64,000 nt of DNA from Sphingomonas brevis. GTDB lineage: Bacteria; Pseudomonadota; Alphaproteobacteria; Sphingomonadales; Sphingomonadaceae. The notes beneath the pieces were generated by a model, which had not been told where the DNA came from, did no database searches, and was given only the letters and a program-made list of their open reading frames with translations. Both the position numbers and the translations under genes were made by a program. Below, one piece after another: positions 34,979-46,541 of the stretch; positions within the stretch are counted from its first letter, which is position 1; each line of letters opens with the position of its first letter. The stretch lies in contig NZ_JAMGBB010000001.1 of the NCBI RefSeq assembly GCF_023516505.1, positions 1 through 64,000 on the forward strand. Reading direction: 5' to 3'.

Positions 34979-36688
34979 ATGAACGCCCCGACGCCCGCTC
35001 TCGTCGCCCGGCCCGAGCGGCTCCGTCTGGTCGGACAGCGGCGGCAGATACTTGCCGTAATGCACCAGCGGCTGATGTTCGGCATGCTGGTCTATGCCGG
35101 AATTGTCGCGATCATCGCTCTCAGGCTGATTTATCTTGCTGCGTTCGGCGATCATGCCGGCCGCAAGAACGGCCTCGTCAACCTGACGCCAGAACGCGGC
35201 GACATCGTCGATCGCGAAGGCCAGGCCCTGGCCCGGACAATCGATGCCTGGACCATCGGCCTGCAGCCGGGGAAGGTTATCGGCAACAAGCTCGACGTGG
35301 CCGAGAAGCTGGCCGTGCTGATGCCCGAAAAGGACACGGCGACCTATCTCGCCATGCTGCGCTCAGGGCGCAATTTCTATTACCTCCGGCGGCGGGCGCC
35401 GCCGCGGCTGGTGGCGGCGATCAACACGCTGGGCGAGCCGGGCCTGGCGCTGGAGCGCGAGCCCGACCGACTCTATCCGCAGACGAGCCTCGCCGCGCAC
35501 GTCGTCGGCTTTACCGACATCGACGGCAAGGGGAATGCCGGGATCGAGCGCGCGTTCGACGAGCAGTTGCGCGATCCCGCCCGGCGCGGCCAGCCGATTG
35601 TGCTCAGCATTTCCAGCCGAATCCAGCAGGCGCTGGAACATGAGCTGGGCGAGGCGATGACCCACTTCTCGGCGATCGGCGCCGCCGGCGTGGTCATGGA
35701 CATCCATACTGGCGAGGTGCTGGCGATGACGTCGCTGCCGCAACTCAATCCGAACGCGGCCGGGCAAGGCACGCCGGAGGCTCGGTTCAACCGCGCTACC
35801 CTTGGCGTTTATGAGCTCGGCTCGACCTTCAAGCCGTTCACCGTGGCGATGGCGATGGATTCGGGCGTCGTCCGTTCGATGGGGCAAATGTATCCCTGTC
35901 CCGATGCGCTTCACGCCTATGGCCACAGCATTACGGATACCCACCCGTTCGGGCGCCCTTGCTCGGTAGCCGAGATCATGAAGGAGAGCTCCAATATCGG
36001 CACGGCGCAGATTGCCGCGCAGCTGGGCAAAACCCGCCAGGAGGCTTTCCTCCGGAAAATGGGCTTTCTCGACAAGGTCAACATCGAGCTCAAGGAGCGC
36101 GGCCGTACGCTTACGCCGGGTTCGCGCTGGGGCCCGTTCGAGACGATGACTGTCGGCTTCGGCCACGCCATCGCCGTGACCCCGCTGCACCTCGCAACAG
36201 GCTACGCGACCCTGTTCAATGGTGGCATCTACCGCCCGGCGACCCTCCTCAAAGTCGACCGCAATCACCCGGTCGGGCAGGGGCACCGCGTGTTCACCGA
36301 GGATACCAGCTACAAGATGCGCGCTCTGCTCCGCCTCGTGGTGACCGAAGGCACTGGCAAGAAGGCCGACGCGCCCGGCTATCGCATTGGCGGCAAGACC
36401 GGCACTGCAGAAAAGATTGTCGGCGGCCGCTACACGTCGGCGGCAGTAGTCACGTCATTCGCGGGCGTGTTCCCGATGGACGAACCGCGCTATGTAATCG
36501 TCGTCATGCTCGACGAGCCCAAGGCCACGGCCGAAACCTATGGCTTCCACACGGCCGGCTGGAACGTGGCGCCGGTAGTGTCGAAAACCGTTAGCCGGAT
36601 TGCACCGATGCTCGGCGTCCGGCCTGACAAGCGCCGTGAGCCGAACCTGGCTGAAGTGCTTCCCTACGTTCACGAAAAAGCGGAATAG
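34979..36688 (+). CDS. ftsI: Septal transpeptidase FtsI (PBP3)
   Basis: The 569-residue class B penicillin-binding protein cross-links septal peptidoglycan. One membrane helix (VYAGIVAIIALRLIYLAAF) is followed by the dimerisation domain and then the transpeptidase with motifs STFK (ELGSTFKPF), SSN (KESSNIG) and KTG (GGKTGTAEK). It works with FtsW. Confidence 0.96.
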   Translation: MNAPTPALVARPERLRLVGQRRQILAVMHQRLMFGMLVYAGIVAIIALRLIYLAAFGDHAGRKNGLVNLTPERGDIVDREGQALARTIDAWTIGLQPGKVIGNKLDVAEKLAVLMPEKDTATYLAMLRSGRNFYYLRRRAPPRLVAAINTLGEPGLALEREPDRLYPQTSLAAHVVGFTDIDGKGNAGIERAFDEQLRDPARRGQPIVLSISSRIQQALEHELGEAMTHFSAIGAAGVVMDIHTGEVLAMTSLPQLNPNAAGQGTPEARFNRATLGVYELGSTFKPFTVAMAMDSGVVRSMGQMYPCPDALHAYGHSITDTHPFGRPCSVAEIMKESSNIGTAQIAAQLGKTRQEAFLRKMGFLDKVNIELKERGRTLTPGSRWGPFETMTVGFGHAIAVTPLHLATGYATLFNGGIYRPATLLKVDRNHPVGQGHRVFTEDTSYKMRALLRLVVTEGTGKKADAPGYRIGGKTGTAEKIVGGRYTSAAVVTSFAGVFPMDEPRYVIVVMLDEPKATAETYGFHTAGWNVAPVVSKTVSRIAPMLGVRPDKRREPNLAEVLPYVHEKAE

Positions 36689-36694
36689 CTCGGC

Positions 36695-38110
36695 ATGCAA
36701 TTGGGCGAGCTCGCCGATATCATCAGCGATTCCGAAGTGACCGGCTTTGCGCTCGACCACCGCAAGGTCGCGCCCGGCAATATATTCGGGGCCTTCCGGG
36801 GATCTCGGTTCAACGGCGAGGATTTTATCGGCGAGGCGATACGGCGCGGCGCCTCGGCGATCGTCGCCCGGCCCGACGCCAGGGTAGACGGTGTCCCCCA
36901 TCTGGCGGACGACGAGCCCCGCAGGCTGTTCGCGCAGCTCGCGGCAAGGTTTTTTGCGCCGTATCCGGACGCAATCGTCGCGGTTACCGGGACCAACGGC
37001 AAGACTTCGACGGTCGAGCTGACGCGGCAGCTGTGGCGGATGGCGGGCTACCGGTCGGCTTCGATCGGCACGCTCGGCGTCACGACGGCAGATGACCAGG
37101 TGAAGACCGGGCTCACGACGCCCGACATCGTCACCTTCCTCAGCAACATGGCCGGCATGGATCGAATGGGGATAAGCCATGTCGCCTATGAGGCATCGAG
37201 CCACGGCCTCGACCAATATCGTGCGGAGGGTGTGCCGGTGAAGGCCGCGGCATTCACCAATTTCAGCCGCGACCATCTCGATTATCACTCGTCGATGGAG
37301 GAGTATTTCGCGGCCAAGATGCGGCTGTTCGACGAGGTAGTCGAAGACGATGGCGTTGCGGTCGTGTGGACCGGAGACGCCCGGTCGGAAGAGGTGATTG
37401 GCCATGCCAGGCGGCGCGGACTGAAGCTGGTCACGGTCGGGCCGGACGGGGAGACGATCGAGCTCAAATCGCGCACGTCGACGCCGCTGGGGCAAGCGCT
37501 CGTGCTTCGCCACGAGGGCAAGGAACATAAGCTCGCGCTGCCGCTGATCGGCGCCTACCAGATGAACAATGTGCTGACTGCCGCCGGGCTGGTGCTGGCG
37601 ACAGGCGGCGACTGGGCCACGACTCTGGCCGGAATGGCACGCGTATCGCCGGTGCGCGGCCGGCTCGAGCGGGCGGTGATCAGCCACGCCGGGGCGCCGG
37701 TCTATGTCGATTATGCCCATACGCCCGACGCGATCGAGGCGGCGATTGCTGCCCTGCGGCCGCATGTGGAAGGCCGGCTGATCACCGTGCTCGGCGCCGG
37801 CGGCGACCGCGACGAAGGCAAAAGACCCGAGATGGGTGCGGTCGCGGCGCGGCTAAGCGACATCGTGATCGTCACCGACGACAATCCAAGAAGCGAGGAT
37901 CCGGCGGCCATCCGTAAGGCGGTGCTGGCCGGCGCTCCCACTGCCATCGAAGTTGGCGACAGGCGCGCGGCGATCGGCGAAGCAATCGCCATGGCCAAGG
38001 CGGGCGACATCGTGTTGGTGGCGGGCAAGGGGCATGAACAAGGACAGATCATAGGGGACCAGGTGCTTCCGTTCGACGATGTGAATGTGGCGCGGGAGTG
38101 CGCCGCGTGA
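36695..38110 (+). CDS. murE: UDP-MurNAc-tripeptide synthetase (meso-DAP adding)
   Basis: MurE adds meso-diaminopimelate to UDP-MurNAc-L-Ala-D-Glu. The product has 471 residues. ATP loop GTNGKTST, the carbamylated-lysine region, and the DNPRSEDP motif, which marks DAP (not lysine) specificity, are present, plus AGKGHEQGQ near the end. The stop overlaps the murF start (GTGA). Confidence 0.96.
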   Translation: MQLGELADIISDSEVTGFALDHRKVAPGNIFGAFRGSRFNGEDFIGEAIRRGASAIVARPDARVDGVPHLADDEPRRLFAQLAARFFAPYPDAIVAVTGTNGKTSTVELTRQLWRMAGYRSASIGTLGVTTADDQVKTGLTTPDIVTFLSNMAGMDRMGISHVAYEASSHGLDQYRAEGVPVKAAAFTNFSRDHLDYHSSMEEYFAAKMRLFDEVVEDDGVAVVWTGDARSEEVIGHARRRGLKLVTVGPDGETIELKSRTSTPLGQALVLRHEGKEHKLALPLIGAYQMNNVLTAAGLVLATGGDWATTLAGMARVSPVRGRLERAVISHAGAPVYVDYAHTPDAIEAAIAALRPHVEGRLITVLGAGGDRDEGKRPEMGAVAARLSDIVIVTDDNPRSEDPAAIRKAVLAGAPTAIEVGDRRAAIGEAIAMAKAGDIVLVAGKGHEQGQIIGDQVLPFDDVNVARECAA

Positions 38111-39522
38111 CCGCCCAGAGCCCCCAACTTTGGACGTCGCAAGAGATTGTCGCGGCCACCGGCGGCATACTGCAAGGTGACTCGTTCGAAGTTTCGGGTG
38201 TCACCTTTGACAGCAGGGAAGTGGAGCCTGGCTGGCTGTTCGTGGCGATGCCGGGAACGGTCGCGGATGGACATGATTATGTTGCCAGGGCGCTGGCGGC
38301 TGGGGCGGCGGGATTGCTCGTATCCAGGCCGGGCGCCAATAGTTACGGGGGCCCGCATATCCTCGTTGACGATGTTCCCAGGGCGTTGATCGACCTTGCA
38401 ATTGCATCACGCAATCGTTGTGGGGGTAAAATAATTGGCGTAACCGGTTCGGTCGGCAAGACCTCGACCAAGGAAGCGCTTTATGAAGCGCTGGAGCGCT
38501 ACTCCAAAGGCCGGGTTCACCGCTCGGTAAAAAGCTACAACAACCACACCGGCGTCCCGCTGAGCCTGGCGCGGATGCCGCGCGACTGCGAGTTTGCCGT
38601 GCTGGAGATGGGCATGAACGCGGCCGGCGAGATTGCGGCGCTGACCCGGCTCATCCGTCCGCATGTCGCGATGGTCACGACGATCGCTTCGGCCCATATC
38701 GAGCATCTCGGGTCGATGGAGGCAATTGCCGACGCCAAGGCCGAGATTTTCTGGGGGCTGGAGCCGAACGGCCTGGCCATCGTGCCGGAGGACAGCGTCT
38801 ACCGCGACCGGCTGGTAAAGGCGGCGCGCAAACATGCCGCAAGGACGATCACCTTTGGGCATGGCGAAGCCGATGTCGCGGTGGTGCATGCGGTGCGGTC
38901 CGAACATGGCGGCAGCCTCGTGACGGCGCGGCTGGTCGAGAGCGACCTGACCTACACGATTGCCCAAAGGGGCGATCATTGGGTGACCAATTCGCTCGCG
39001 GTGCTGGCAGCGGTCGAAGCGGTCGGCGCCGATCTTGCAATTGCCGGACTGGCGCTGGCCGACATGGGCGGGCTCAAGGGCCGCGGTGAACGGCACCGGA
39101 TCGCGGTCGACGGTGGAAGCTATCTGCTGATCGATGAAAGCTACAACGCCAATGCGGCGTCGATGGCGGCGACGCTAAAGGCGCTGGGCGAGGAGCAGGG
39201 CGTCGAGCGGCGGATCGCTGTGCTGGGGCCGATGCGCGAGCTTGGCGAACATGCCGAGGAAATCCATGCCGGACTGGCGCCTTCGGTGCTGGACGCCAAG
39301 GTGGACCAGCTGATTTTGGTCGGAGAAGATATGCGGCCGTTGGAACGGGCGATCGGCGCCGCGGTGCCGATGACCCGAGCCGACAATGTCGATCAGGCTT
39401 GCGCGGCGCTGGCCGCGATGGTCCGACCAGGCGACGCGGTGTTGGTCAAGGCGTCGAACTCGATCGGGCTTGCCAAACTGGTCGAGTACATGGTGAAGGA
39501 ACCGGCATGCTCTATTGGATAG
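38107..39522 (+). CDS. murF: UDP-MurNAc-pentapeptide synthetase
   Basis: MurF joins D-Ala-D-Ala to the tripeptide precursor. The product has 471 residues, with [21 protein letters not shown] loop [24 protein letters not shown] and [11 protein letters not shown]. The GTG at 38107 overlaps the murE stop and has GGGAG eight bases upstream. The 3' end overlaps mraY by 16 bases. Confidence 0.96.
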   Translation: MTAQSPQLWTSQEIVAATGGILQGDSFEVSGVTFDSREVEPGWLFVAMPGTVADGHDYVARALAAGAAGLLVSRPGANSYGGPHILVDDVPRALIDLAIASRNRCGGKIIGVTGSVGKTSTKEALYEALERYSKGRVHRSVKSYNNHTGVPLSLARMPRDCEFAVLEMGMNAAGEIAALTRLIRPHVAMVTTIASAHIEHLGSMEAIADAKAEIFWGLEPNGLAIVPEDSVYRDRLVKAARKHAARTITFGHGEADVAVVHAVRSEHGGSLVTARLVESDLTYTIAQRGDHWVTNSLAVLAAVEAVGADLAIAGLALADMGGLKGRGERHRIAVDGGSYLLIDESYNANAASMAATLKALGEEQGVERRIAVLGPMRELGEHAEEIHAGLAPSVLDAKVDQLILVGEDMRPLERAIGAAVPMTRADNVDQACAALAAMVRPGDAVLVKASNSIGLAKLVEYMVKEPACSIG

Positions 39523-40577
39523 CCGAGCAGCTCGGTTTCCCCGGCCTCCTCAACCTGATCCGCTACATCAGCTTCCGCGCCGGTGCGGCAACCGCGACGG
39601 CGCTCGCCATCGGCCTGCTGCTAGGCCCGGTGTTCATCCGCTGGCTTCGCGCCAAGCAGGGCAAGGGTCAGCCGATCCGCGCCGACGGGCCGCAGAGCCA
39701 CCTCGCCAAGCGCGGCACGCCGACCATGGGCGGCCTCCTGATCCTGATCAGCGTCGCCATCTCGGTATTGCTGTGGATGGATTTGACCAATGTCTATGTC
39801 TGGGCCTGCCTGTTGGTCACCGGCGGGTTCGGGCTGATCGGGTTCCTCGACGATTACGACAAGGTGAAGAAGGCGCATCATGCCGGACTGTCGGCGCGCA
39901 TGCGGCTGTTCCTGGAGTTCGCCATCGCGGGCCTCGCCACCTGGCTGATGGTGCGGATGTCGGGGACGCACCTTTACATGCCGTTCGTCCAGGGCGCGGT
40001 GATCGACCTTAGCTGGGCCTATATCGCTTTTGGTGCCTTTGTGATCGTCGCCTTTGGCAATTCGGTGAATTTGACCGACGGGCTCGATGGGCTGGCGACC
40101 ATGCCCGTAATCATCGCCTGCATGGCGTTCACGCTGATTACCTACCTGGTCGGCAACGTGAAGTACGCGACCTACCTCGGCCTGCCGCATGTGCCGGGCG
40201 CCGGCGATCTGACCGTACTCCTGCTGGCGGTGGTCGGCGCGGGCCTTGCCTTCCTCTGGTTCAATGCGCCGCCGGCGGCTGTGTTCATGGGCGATACCGG
40301 CAGCCTCGCGCTGGGCGGAGCGCTAGGCGCGGTCGCGGTCGCGACCCATCATGAGTTCGTGCTGGTGATCGTCGGCGGGCTGTTCGTGCTGGAAGCGGTC
40401 AGCGTCGTCGTCCAGGTGTTCTGGTTCAAGCGGTTCGGCAAGCGCATCTTCCGGATGGCGCCCATCCACCATCACTTCGAGCATTTAGGATGGAGCGAGC
40501 CGACCGTGGTCATCCGCTTCTGGATTATCAGCTTCATCCTGGCGCTGGCCGGGCTATCCACACTCAAACTCAGGTGA
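39507..40577 (+). CDS. mraY: Phospho-MurNAc-pentapeptide translocase
   Basis: MraY transfers phospho-MurNAc-pentapeptide to undecaprenyl phosphate, making lipid I. The 356-residue product has about ten helices. Motifs are [30 protein letters not shown] and [11 protein letters not shown]. The ATG at 39507 has GAAGGA six bases upstream, inside the end of murF. Confidence 0.96.
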   Translation: MLYWIAEQLGFPGLLNLIRYISFRAGAATATALAIGLLLGPVFIRWLRAKQGKGQPIRADGPQSHLAKRGTPTMGGLLILISVAISVLLWMDLTNVYVWACLLVTGGFGLIGFLDDYDKVKKAHHAGLSARMRLFLEFAIAGLATWLMVRMSGTHLYMPFVQGAVIDLSWAYIAFGAFVIVAFGNSVNLTDGLDGLATMPVIIACMAFTLITYLVGNVKYATYLGLPHVPGAGDLTVLLLAVVGAGLAFLWFNAPPAAVFMGDTGSLALGGALGAVAVATHHEFVLVIVGGLFVLEAVSVVVQVFWFKRFGKRIFRMAPIHHHFEHLGWSEPTVVIRFWIISFILALAGLSTLKLR

Positions 40578-41863
40578 TCGCAGCCCGGGCCTTCGCCGGA
40601 AAACATTATGCTGTCCTTGGGTTAGCGCGCAGCGGCCTGGCGACGGTCGAGGCGCTATTGGCCAGCGGTGCAAAGGTCACGGCGTGGGACGATAAGGAGG
40701 AGGCCAGGGCCAAGGCGCCCGCGGGCGTCGAGCTGGAAGACTTTGTCGATGGCGACCTCAAGCGCTTCGACTCCATCGTCGTTACGCCGGGCCTGCCCCT
40801 CAACCGCCACTCGATCGCCCAGCGGGCTCGCGAAGCCGGGGTCGAAATCATCGGCGATATCGAGCTGTTCGCCCGGGCGCGGGCGGAGCTTCCGCCGCAC
40901 AAGGTGGTCGGGATCACCGGCACCAACGGCAAGTCGACCACCACCGCACTGGTCCATCACATTTTGAAGACGGCGGGCTGGCCGACTGAGATGGGCGGCA
41001 ATATCGGCCTGCCGATCCTGGCCCAGGACCCGCTCCCCGAAGGCGGAGTCTATGTGCTGGAACTGTCGAGCTACCAGATCGACCTGACCAAGAGCCTCGA
41101 TTGCGACGTCGCGGTGCTGCTCAACATCACGCCCGACCATCTCGATAGGTATGAAGATTTCGAGGCCTATGCGGCGTCGAAGCTGCGGTTGTTTGAGATG
41201 CAAACGCCCGAGCACAACATGGTTGTTAGCGTTACCGAGGCTCGCGACTTTGACATCCCTAGCCAAGGCGTTGTCGCGAGCTTCATCGAAGACGTCTTCG
41301 ACTTCAAAGCCCTAAAGCCGAGCGAGCAGCGGAACTGGGCTGCACTTCAAGGTCCTCACAACCTAGAAAATGCTTCGGCTTCCGTAGAGGTTTGTGACAT
41401 TCTTAAACTCTCAATTGAGCAAATCCGGGATGGCCTCCGCACCTACCCCGGCCTCCCGCATCGGATGGAGCGCATCCGCGAAAAAGAGGGCGTCCTCTAC
41501 GTCAACGACAGCAAGGCGACCAACCCGACCGCGACCGCTCCGGCGCTTGCCGCCTTCCCAAAAATCCGCTGGATCCTCGGCGGGCAGGCCAAGACGGACA
41601 ATCTCGACGAATGCGCCCCGCACTTCGGCCATGTCGTCAAGGCCTATACCATTGGCGAAGCGGGAGAAATGTTCGCCACCCTCTTGTCCCCGCAGATGGA
41701 AGTGGCAGAGTGCGTGACGCTGGATGAGGCGGTTCGCGCCGCCGCGTCGGAGGCTCTTGCTGGAGAGACGGTTTTGCTGTCACCGGCCTGCGCTTCCTTC
41801 GACCAGTTTCGGGATTTCGAGGCGCGCGGGGATGCGTTTCGTGCCCTGGTGGGGGAATTATGA
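40574..41863 (+). CDS. murD: UDP-MurNAc-L-Ala:D-Glu ligase
   Basis: MurD adds D-glutamate to UDP-MurNAc-L-alanine. The product has 429 residues. Motifs are [43 protein letters not shown] and [16 protein letters not shown]. The GTG at 40574 overlaps the mraY stop (GTGA). A low-GC patch lies at about 41340-41420; the protein is intact. Confidence 0.96.
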   Translation: MIAARAFAGKHYAVLGLARSGLATVEALLASGAKVTAWDDKEEARAKAPAGVELEDFVDGDLKRFDSIVVTPGLPLNRHSIAQRAREAGVEIIGDIELFARARAELPPHKVVGITGTNGKSTTTALVHHILKTAGWPTEMGGNIGLPILAQDPLPEGGVYVLELSSYQIDLTKSLDCDVAVLLNITPDHLDRYEDFEAYAASKLRLFEMQTPEHNMVVSVTEARDFDIPSQGVVASFIEDVFDFKALKPSEQRNWAALQGPHNLENASASVEVCDILKLSIEQIRDGLRTYPGLPHRMERIREKEGVLYVNDSKATNPTATAPALAAFPKIRWILGGQAKTDNLDECAPHFGHVVKAYTIGEAGEMFATLLSPQMEVAECVTLDEAVRAAASEALAGETVLLSPACASFDQFRDFEARGDAFRALVGEL

Positions 41864-43083
41864 ACCAGACGATTACCGGCCGTATCAAGGACGCGACCGC
41901 GCTGGTCGATCCCAACCGTTATGGCCGGTCCGATCGCTCGACCGTCGGCCGCTGGTTCTGGGAGATCGACCGCGTCCTGCTGCTCCTGCTGGCGGTGCTG
42001 ATCGGCGTCGGCCTGATCGCGGTCGCGGCCGCAAGCCCGGCGGCGGCGCAGCGCTACTCGGGTGGCAATGTCCGCGTGCCCGAGCTTTACTATTTCTACC
42101 GCCAGATCGCCTGGATCGCGCTGTCGATGCCGGTGATGATCGCCATTTCGATGCAACCGCGAGAACGATTGAAGCGCCTGTCGCTGGTCGGTGCGCTGAT
42201 ATGCCTCGTGGCGCTGGCGCTGGTCCCCTGGCTGGGGGCCGAGGTGAACGGCGCCAAGCGCTGGCTCAACCTGGGAATCGGCCAGTTCCAGCCGTCGGAG
42301 TTTCTGAAGCCCTTCTTCGTCATTTCGCTGGCCTGGCTGCTATCCTTGCGCGAACAGGACAAATCGCTGCCGATTTTCACCCTGTCGGCGGTGGTTACCG
42401 GCATTGTCGCATTCCTGCTGATGCGCCAGCCAGACTTCGGATCGACCATCATCTTTAGCGCAGTGTGGATCGCGATGCTGGCGATCGCCGGGCTCAACCT
42501 CCGCATCCTTGTCGTGCTGGGCTTGGTCGGGCTGATCGGCGTGGTGATGGCCTATTTCTTCTATGATGTAGCGACGGCGCGGATCGATGCCTTCCTGTTC
42601 GGCACCGGCGACAATTTCCAAACCGAAAATGCGATGCGGACGCTGACCGCAGGCGGCCTGTTCGGAATGGGGCCGGGAGCGGGGACGCGGAAGTTCGGGC
42701 TACCCGAGCCTCAGACCGACTATATTTTCTCGGTTATCGGCGAGGAGTTCGGCCTGATTGCCTGCCTGGCCATCGCCTTGCTCTATCTCGGCATCGTCGC
42801 CCGGGTGCTGGTGAAGCTGCTCGACGAGGAATCGAGCTTTGCGATTCTCGCCGCCGCCGGGCTGGTGATCGAATTCGGGTTGCAGGCGCTGATCAACATG
42901 GCCGTCAACGTCCAGATCGCGCCGTCCAAGGGCATGACCCTTCCGTTCATCAGCTATGGCGGCTCGTCGATGCTTGCTCTGTCGATTGCGATGGGATTGC
43001 TGCTCGCCTTCACGCGGCGAAACCCTTATCTGACCCGCTCGCCCTATGTGGTGAAATGGGGCGGGGAGAATATCGCTAGATGA
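41860..43083 (+). CDS. ftsW: Septal glycosyltransferase FtsW
   Basis: FtsW, a SEDS-family lipid II polymerase at the septum, acts with FtsI. The 407-residue product has about ten helices, with GAKRWLNLGIGQFQPSEFLK, QPDFGSTIIF and KGMTLPFISYGGSS motifs. Its ATG overlaps the murD stop and its stop overlaps murG. Confidence 0.96.
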   Translation: MNQTITGRIKDATALVDPNRYGRSDRSTVGRWFWEIDRVLLLLLAVLIGVGLIAVAAASPAAAQRYSGGNVRVPELYYFYRQIAWIALSMPVMIAISMQPRERLKRLSLVGALICLVALALVPWLGAEVNGAKRWLNLGIGQFQPSEFLKPFFVISLAWLLSLREQDKSLPIFTLSAVVTGIVAFLLMRQPDFGSTIIFSAVWIAMLAIAGLNLRILVVLGLVGLIGVVMAYFFYDVATARIDAFLFGTGDNFQTENAMRTLTAGGLFGMGPGAGTRKFGLPEPQTDYIFSVIGEEFGLIACLAIALLYLGIVARVLVKLLDEESSFAILAAAGLVIEFGLQALINMAVNVQIAPSKGMTLPFISYGGSSMLALSIAMGLLLAFTRRNPYLTRSPYVVKWGGENIAR

Positions 43084-44234
43084 ATATTACCCTCGCCGCC
43101 GGGGGCACCGGCGGGCATATGGTTCCGGCCCATGCGCTTGCCGCCGAGCTGAAGCGGCGCGGCCATGGCGTAATGCTGGTCACCGACGAGCGCGGAGCGC
43201 GCATCCCGGCGCTGTTTCAAGACGTGCCGACGCATATCCTCCCCGCCGGGCGGCTGGGCGGGGGACCAATCGGCTGGATCAAGGCGGCCAGCGCGGTGCT
43301 GGCGGGGAGGCGCGAAGCCAAGGCGCTGTATCGCGAATTCACGCCTGACGCCGTGGTCGGCTTCGGTGGCTATCCGGCCTTCCCGGCGCTGTTGGCGGCA
43401 AGCGCGCTCAACATCCCGACCATCTTGCACGAGCAAAATGCGGTGCTCGGCCGGGTCAACCGGCTGCTGGCCGGGAGCGCCGACGCTATCGCCACATCCT
43501 ATCCTGACGTCGAGCGGCTAAAGCCGCGCTTCCGGCGGAAAGTGGCGCTAGTCGGCAATCCGGTGCGGGAATCGGTGTCGCGGCTGGGGACCATGCCCTT
43601 TCCCGAATTCGACGAGACCGCGCCGCTCAAGATTCTGGTTACCGGGGGAAGCCAGGGCGCAACGGTGCTCGGTTCCGTGGTCCCGGATGCGCTGGGCATG
43701 CTGCAGCCCAAGCTCCGTCACCGCCTGCAGGTCGTGCAGCAATGCCGGCCCGACGATATCGAAGCGGTCCGCAATCGTTATGCCGCGCTCAACATCCCGG
43801 CCGAGCTGCTGACTTATATCGAGGACATGCCTGACAAGCTGGCCGAGGCGCATTTGATCATTGCCCGGGCCGGGGCATCAACAATTGCCGAGCTGACCGC
43901 GGCGGGACGACCCGCGATCCTGATTCCGCTGCCGATCGCCACCGACGATCACCAGACCGTCAATGCGCGGGAAATGGCCAAGGCAGGCGGGGCGCGGATG
44001 ATCCCGCAGGACGAGTTCATGCCGGAAGTGCTGGCGGCGCAAATCGAGGCGGTGGCGGGCGACCCGCAGGCGCTCTCCAATGCCGCCGAGCGGTCGCTGT
44101 CGGTCGGCCGACCGCATGCCACCAAGGACCTCGCCGACCTGGTCGAGCGGATCGCCGCGGGAGCCGCGCCGCTGATGGTCGGGCGGGTCGTTCAGCCGGC
44201 TCGCGAGGCTCCGGGCATAGGGGTGCCGGCATGA
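43080..44234 (+). CDS. murG: Lipid II synthase MurG
   Basis: MurG adds GlcNAc from UDP-GlcNAc to lipid I on the inner face of the membrane. The 384-residue GT-B enzyme has the N-terminal glycine loop [38 protein letters not shown] and [18 protein letters not shown]. It overlaps both neighbours by 4 bases. Confidence 0.96.
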   Translation: MNITLAAGGTGGHMVPAHALAAELKRRGHGVMLVTDERGARIPALFQDVPTHILPAGRLGGGPIGWIKAASAVLAGRREAKALYREFTPDAVVGFGGYPAFPALLAASALNIPTILHEQNAVLGRVNRLLAGSADAIATSYPDVERLKPRFRRKVALVGNPVRESVSRLGTMPFPEFDETAPLKILVTGGSQGATVLGSVVPDALGMLQPKLRHRLQVVQQCRPDDIEAVRNRYAALNIPAELLTYIEDMPDKLAEAHLIIARAGASTIAELTAAGRPAILIPLPIATDDHQTVNAREMAKAGGARMIPQDEFMPEVLAAQIEAVAGDPQALSNAAERSLSVGRPHATKDLADLVERIAAGAAPLMVGRVVQPAREAPGIGVPA

Positions 44235-45646
44235 AAGCGATGGGCACCGAGATCGGCACGATCCACTTCGTCGGCATCGGCGGGATCGGTATGTCGGGCA
44301 TCGCCGAGGTGATGCATCATCTGGGCTACAAGGTGCAGGGTAGCGACCGGCAGGAAAGCTATGTCACCGAAGGCCTGAGGAAGCGCGGCATCCCCGTGAT
44401 GATCGGGCAGAGCGCCGACAATCTGGGCGATGCGACGGTGGTGGTCTGCTCGACCGCCATCCGCGAGGACAATCCCGAAATTCAGGCGGCTGCCGAGCGG
44501 AGGCTGCCGCGGGTGCGGCGGGCAGAAATGCTGGCCGAGCTGATGCGGATGCAGATGACCATCGCGGTCGCAGGCACGCACGGTAAAACCACCACCACCT
44601 CGATGATCGCGGCGATGCTCGATGCCGGCGGGATCGATCCGACCGTGATCAACGGCGGCATCATCAACGCCTATGGCTCCAACGCCCGCCTCGGCAAATC
44701 CGACTGGATGGTAGTCGAGGCCGACGAGAGCGACGGCAGCTTCCTGAGGCTCGACGGGACGATCGCGGTGGTGACCAACATCGATCCCGAGCATCTCGAA
44801 CATTACGGCGACTTCGACGCGGTCAAGAAGGCGTTCTGCGAATTCATCGAGAATGTGCCCTTTTATGGGCTGGCAGTGATGTGTGTCGACGACCCCGACG
44901 TGCAGGGGGTGCTGAGCCACATCCGCGACCGGCGGATCGTGACCTATGGCACGTCGGCGCTGGCTGACCTTCGTGCCGACAATGTCGTGCCCGAAAAGGG
45001 CGGCAGCCGGTTCGACGTATCCGTATTGGGCAAGGACGGCGAACGCCGCACCATCGAAGGCATGTTCGTGCCGATGCCCGGAAAGCATAATGTGCTGAAT
45101 GCGCTGGCGGCGATCGCTGTCGGATTGGAATTCGGCTTCTCCGACGAAGTGCTGAAGAGCGGTTTCAATAATTTCACTGGCGTCAAGCGCCGCTTCACGA
45201 AAGTTGGCGAGGTCGACGGCGCGGACATCATCGACGATTATGCCCATCATCCGGTTGAGATCAGGGCCGTACTGGCGGCGGCGCGTGAAGCGGCCTCCGA
45301 GCGGGTCATCGCGGTGGTCCAGCCGCACCGCTATTCGCGACTTCATGATCTGATGGAAGGCTTCCAGAATGCGTTCAATGACGCCGATGTGGTGTTCGTT
45401 GCACCGGTCTATCCGGCGGGCGAGGAACCGATCGAAGGGGTCGACGCCAATGCGCTGGCGGAAGGGTTGCGCTCGCGCGGCCACCGGCTGGTGAAAACGG
45501 TCGAGGACTCTGCTGACCTGGCGCGCAATCTGCGCGACCTGGCGGCGGAGGGCGATATTATTATCTGCATGGGCGCCGGCGATATCACCAAATGGGCGGG
45601 CGGCCTGGCCGACGGCATCGCCGAGGCACGCAAAAGCAAGAAATGA
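44231..45646 (+). CDS. murC: UDP-MurNAc:L-alanine ligase
   Basis: MurC adds the first amino acid, L-alanine, to UDP-MurNAc. The 471-residue product has [19 protein letters not shown] loop [31 protein letters not shown] and [10 protein letters not shown]. It overlaps murG and murB by 4 bases each. Confidence 0.97.
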   Translation: MKAMGTEIGTIHFVGIGGIGMSGIAEVMHHLGYKVQGSDRQESYVTEGLRKRGIPVMIGQSADNLGDATVVVCSTAIREDNPEIQAAAERRLPRVRRAEMLAELMRMQMTIAVAGTHGKTTTTSMIAAMLDAGGIDPTVINGGIINAYGSNARLGKSDWMVVEADESDGSFLRLDGTIAVVTNIDPEHLEHYGDFDAVKKAFCEFIENVPFYGLAVMCVDDPDVQGVLSHIRDRRIVTYGTSALADLRADNVVPEKGGSRFDVSVLGKDGERRTIEGMFVPMPGKHNVLNALAAIAVGLEFGFSDEVLKSGFNNFTGVKRRFTKVGEVDGADIIDDYAHHPVEIRAVLAAAREAASERVIAVVQPHRYSRLHDLMEGFQNAFNDADVVFVAPVYPAGEEPIEGVDANALAEGLRSRGHRLVKTVEDSADLARNLRDLAAEGDIIICMGAGDITKWAGGLADGIAEARKSKK

Positions 45647-46539
45647 GCAGCGCGCCGGCCATTCCCGCCGTTCGGGGCAAGCTGAAGGCCGATGCGGCGC
45701 TGGCGCCACTGGTGTGGTTCAAGTCCGGCGGCAATGCGGAATGGCTCTTCGAGCCGGCCGACCGCGATGACCTGGTGGATTACCTGAGGGTGTTGGATGC
45801 CGACACGCCGGTGATGGCCCTGGGCCTTGGATCCAACATGATCGTTCGCGACGGCGGTGTGCCGGGCGTGACCGTCCGGCTGGGCAAGGCCTTTTCGAAG
45901 ATCGAACGGCTCGACGAGGTCACGCTGAGGTGCGGCGGCGGGGCAAGCGGCATATTGGTCAGCTCGACCGCGCGCGATGCCGGAATCGCGGGACTCGAAT
46001 TCCTGCGCGGTATCCCCGGGACGGTCGGCGGCTTCGTCAGGATGAACGGCGGCGCCTATGGCCGCGAAGTGCAGGACATCCTCGTTTCATGTACGGTGGT
46101 GCTCCACGACGGAACGGTGGAAGAATGGCCCGCGGAGCGGCTCGGCTACACCTACCGCCACAGCGAGCTGCCCGATGGCGCGGTGGTAGTGGAAGCCATA
46201 TTCCGCGGCATCAAAGGCGATCCGTTGATTATCGGCCAGGAGATGGACCGGATCGCCCAGGCGCGCGAGGAATCGCAGCCCCTTCGCAGCCGTACGGGCG
46301 GTTCGACGTTCAAGAACCCGTCCGGGCACAAGGCCTGGGCGCTGGTCGATGCGGCGGGCTGCCGCGGGCTTCGGATCGGTGACGCGCAAGTGTCGGAGAA
46401 GCATTGCAATTTCCTCCTCAATCTCGGTAACGCTAGCTCGTCCGAAATCGAGGAGCTGGGAGAGGAAGTCCGGCGCCGGGTGCAGGACAAGACCAACATT
46501 ACCCTTGAATGGGAAATCCAGCGGATCGGAGTAGCGTAA
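45643..46539 (+). CDS. murB: UDP-N-acetylenolpyruvoylglucosamine reductase
   Basis: MurB, an FAD enzyme, reduces enolpyruvyl-UDP-GlcNAc to UDP-MurNAc. The 298-residue product has [46 protein letters not shown], and the catalytic Ser in RTGGSTF. The type I length suits alphaproteobacteria. The ATG at 45643 overlaps the murC stop. Confidence 0.96.
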   Translation: MSSAPAIPAVRGKLKADAALAPLVWFKSGGNAEWLFEPADRDDLVDYLRVLDADTPVMALGLGSNMIVRDGGVPGVTVRLGKAFSKIERLDEVTLRCGGGASGILVSSTARDAGIAGLEFLRGIPGTVGGFVRMNGGAYGREVQDILVSCTVVLHDGTVEEWPAERLGYTYRHSELPDGAVVVEAIFRGIKGDPLIIGQEMDRIAQAREESQPLRSRTGGSTFKNPSGHKAWALVDAAGCRGLRIGDAQVSEKHCNFLLNLGNASSSEIEELGEEVRRRVQDKTNITLEWEIQRIGVA

Positions 46540-46541
46540 GC

